Source of the DNA: Acidobacteriota bacterium
GTDB taxonomy: Bacteria; Acidobacteriota; Vicinamibacteria; Vicinamibacterales; CAVVIG01
Direction: 5' to 3'
Assembly (NCBI GenBank): GCA_003222395.1
Contig: QHWB01000076.1
Location: 1-45,012, forward strand
DNA: 45,012 bases
The notes under the pieces are model-generated. The model searched no databases, was not told the DNA's origin, and worked only from the letters and a program-made list of their open reading frames with translations. The number at the start of each line of letters is the position of its first letter. The stretch's first letter is position 1. Positions 44,678 to 45,012 of the stretch are shown here, one piece after another. The position numbers and the translations under genes are program-made.

Positions 44678-45012
44678 CGCCTGCAACAAGTCCCCGGGGT
44701 CGGCGTGTTGACCTCGACGGCGCTCGTCGCGAGCGTCGGGCACATTCATGCGTTTCGGCGCGGCCGGCAGTTTGCCAGTTGGCTCGGCCTCACGCCGCGC
44801 GAGTCGTCGACCGGCGGGCGTCGGTACCTGGGAGGCATCAGCAAGCGTGGCGACGTCTATCTGCGATGCTTGCTCACCCATGGTGCACGCGCCGTGCTGC
44901 TGACGGCGCAACGAACCGTCGGTCGTACCCCACAGCGCGCCACGGCGTTTCAGCGCTGGGCCGCCAGTGTTGCAGTGCGCCGCGGGCACAACAAAGCGGC
45001 CATTGCCGTCGC
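44678..45012 (+). pseudogene. IS110-type transposase, C-terminal part only, open at window end
   Basis: The plus frame reads RLQQVPGVGVLTSTALVASV then GHIHAFRRGRQFASWLGLTP, RESSTGGRRYLGGISKRGDV, YLRCLLTHGARAVLLTAQR and RRGHNKAAIAVA at the window edge. This is the Transposase_20 domain of IS110-family DEDD transposases, with its helix-hairpin-helix start PGVGVLTSTAL and the serine region STGGRR. Upstream of about 44678 the frame does not resemble the N-terminal DEDD domain, so the copy is 5'-truncated. Whether it is otherwise complete at the 3' end cannot be seen. IS110 elements normally carry a bridge RNA beside the transposase; none can be assigned to this fragment. Confidence 0.85.

Overview
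The window is a GC-rich bacterial chromosome segment. Three very long TonB-dependent receptors with an N-terminal carboxypeptidase-regulatory-like domain, a PadR regulator followed by an ADOP-type MacB permease, a lipid A/heptose LPS locus and PD40-repeat remnants point to a soil Acidobacteriota, most likely Vicinamibacteria-like. The taxon is an inference from gene families, not from a marker alignment.

Left part (1-11.5 kb) is an accessory, decaying region. It holds remnants of at least four insertion sequences (an IS21-type IstA fragment, a frameshifted IS3-type DDE transposase, a transposase with its catalytic core deleted, and an IS3-type C-terminal fragment). It also holds two broken cellular genes, a secreted PQQ/lyase-like hypothetical and the PD40 part of a kinase or sensor. 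Between them lies an intact minus-strand operon: TonB-dependent receptor (5271-8783), Tat-exported D-threonine-aldolase-like PLP enzyme (3974-5227) and Tat/lipobox D-amino-acid-oxidase-like flavoprotein (2640-3902). Together they look like an uptake and periplasmic processing unit for a D-amino-acid-like compound.

Middle-left (11.5-25 kb) has two more TonB-dependent receptors (11504-14980, 15323-18841), a PadR gene with a palindromic promoter, an ADOP permease broken by an internal deletion, a receptor remnant, a secreted protein of unknown function and a VapBC toxin-antitoxin pair.

The backbone (25.3-40.7 kb) is dense and conserved. It starts with tRNA-Asp and tRNA-Val, then a minus-strand heptose operon (waaF, gmhB, hldA, hldC, waaC, ICMT-like methyltransferase) built on stop/start overlaps. 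A plus-strand group follows (GT2 glycosyltransferase, nadE, GDP-mannose 3,5-epimerase-like), then a minus-strand waaA-lpxK-lpxL group, then plus-strand gapA-pgk-tpiA-secG and tRNA-Leu. The LPS genes make ADP-heptose and the Kdo/lipid A inner core. gapA-pgk-tpiA is the lower-glycolysis cluster.

Right end (40.7-45 kb) is an integrative element in tRNA-Leu(GAG): a tyrosine integrase ending 12 bases past the tRNA CCA, two excisionase-like HTH genes, a two-gene overlapping operon of unknown function (43001-44151, one possibly nuclease-like), two large palindromic structures and a truncated IS110-type transposase that runs off the window.

Most notable for follow-up: the exported D-amino-acid unit with its receptor, a palindromic element carried in frame inside waaF, a plant-like GDP-mannose epimerase, a G-quadruplex/hairpin switch-like sequence between pgk and tpiA, and the unknown two-gene cargo of the tRNA-Leu element.
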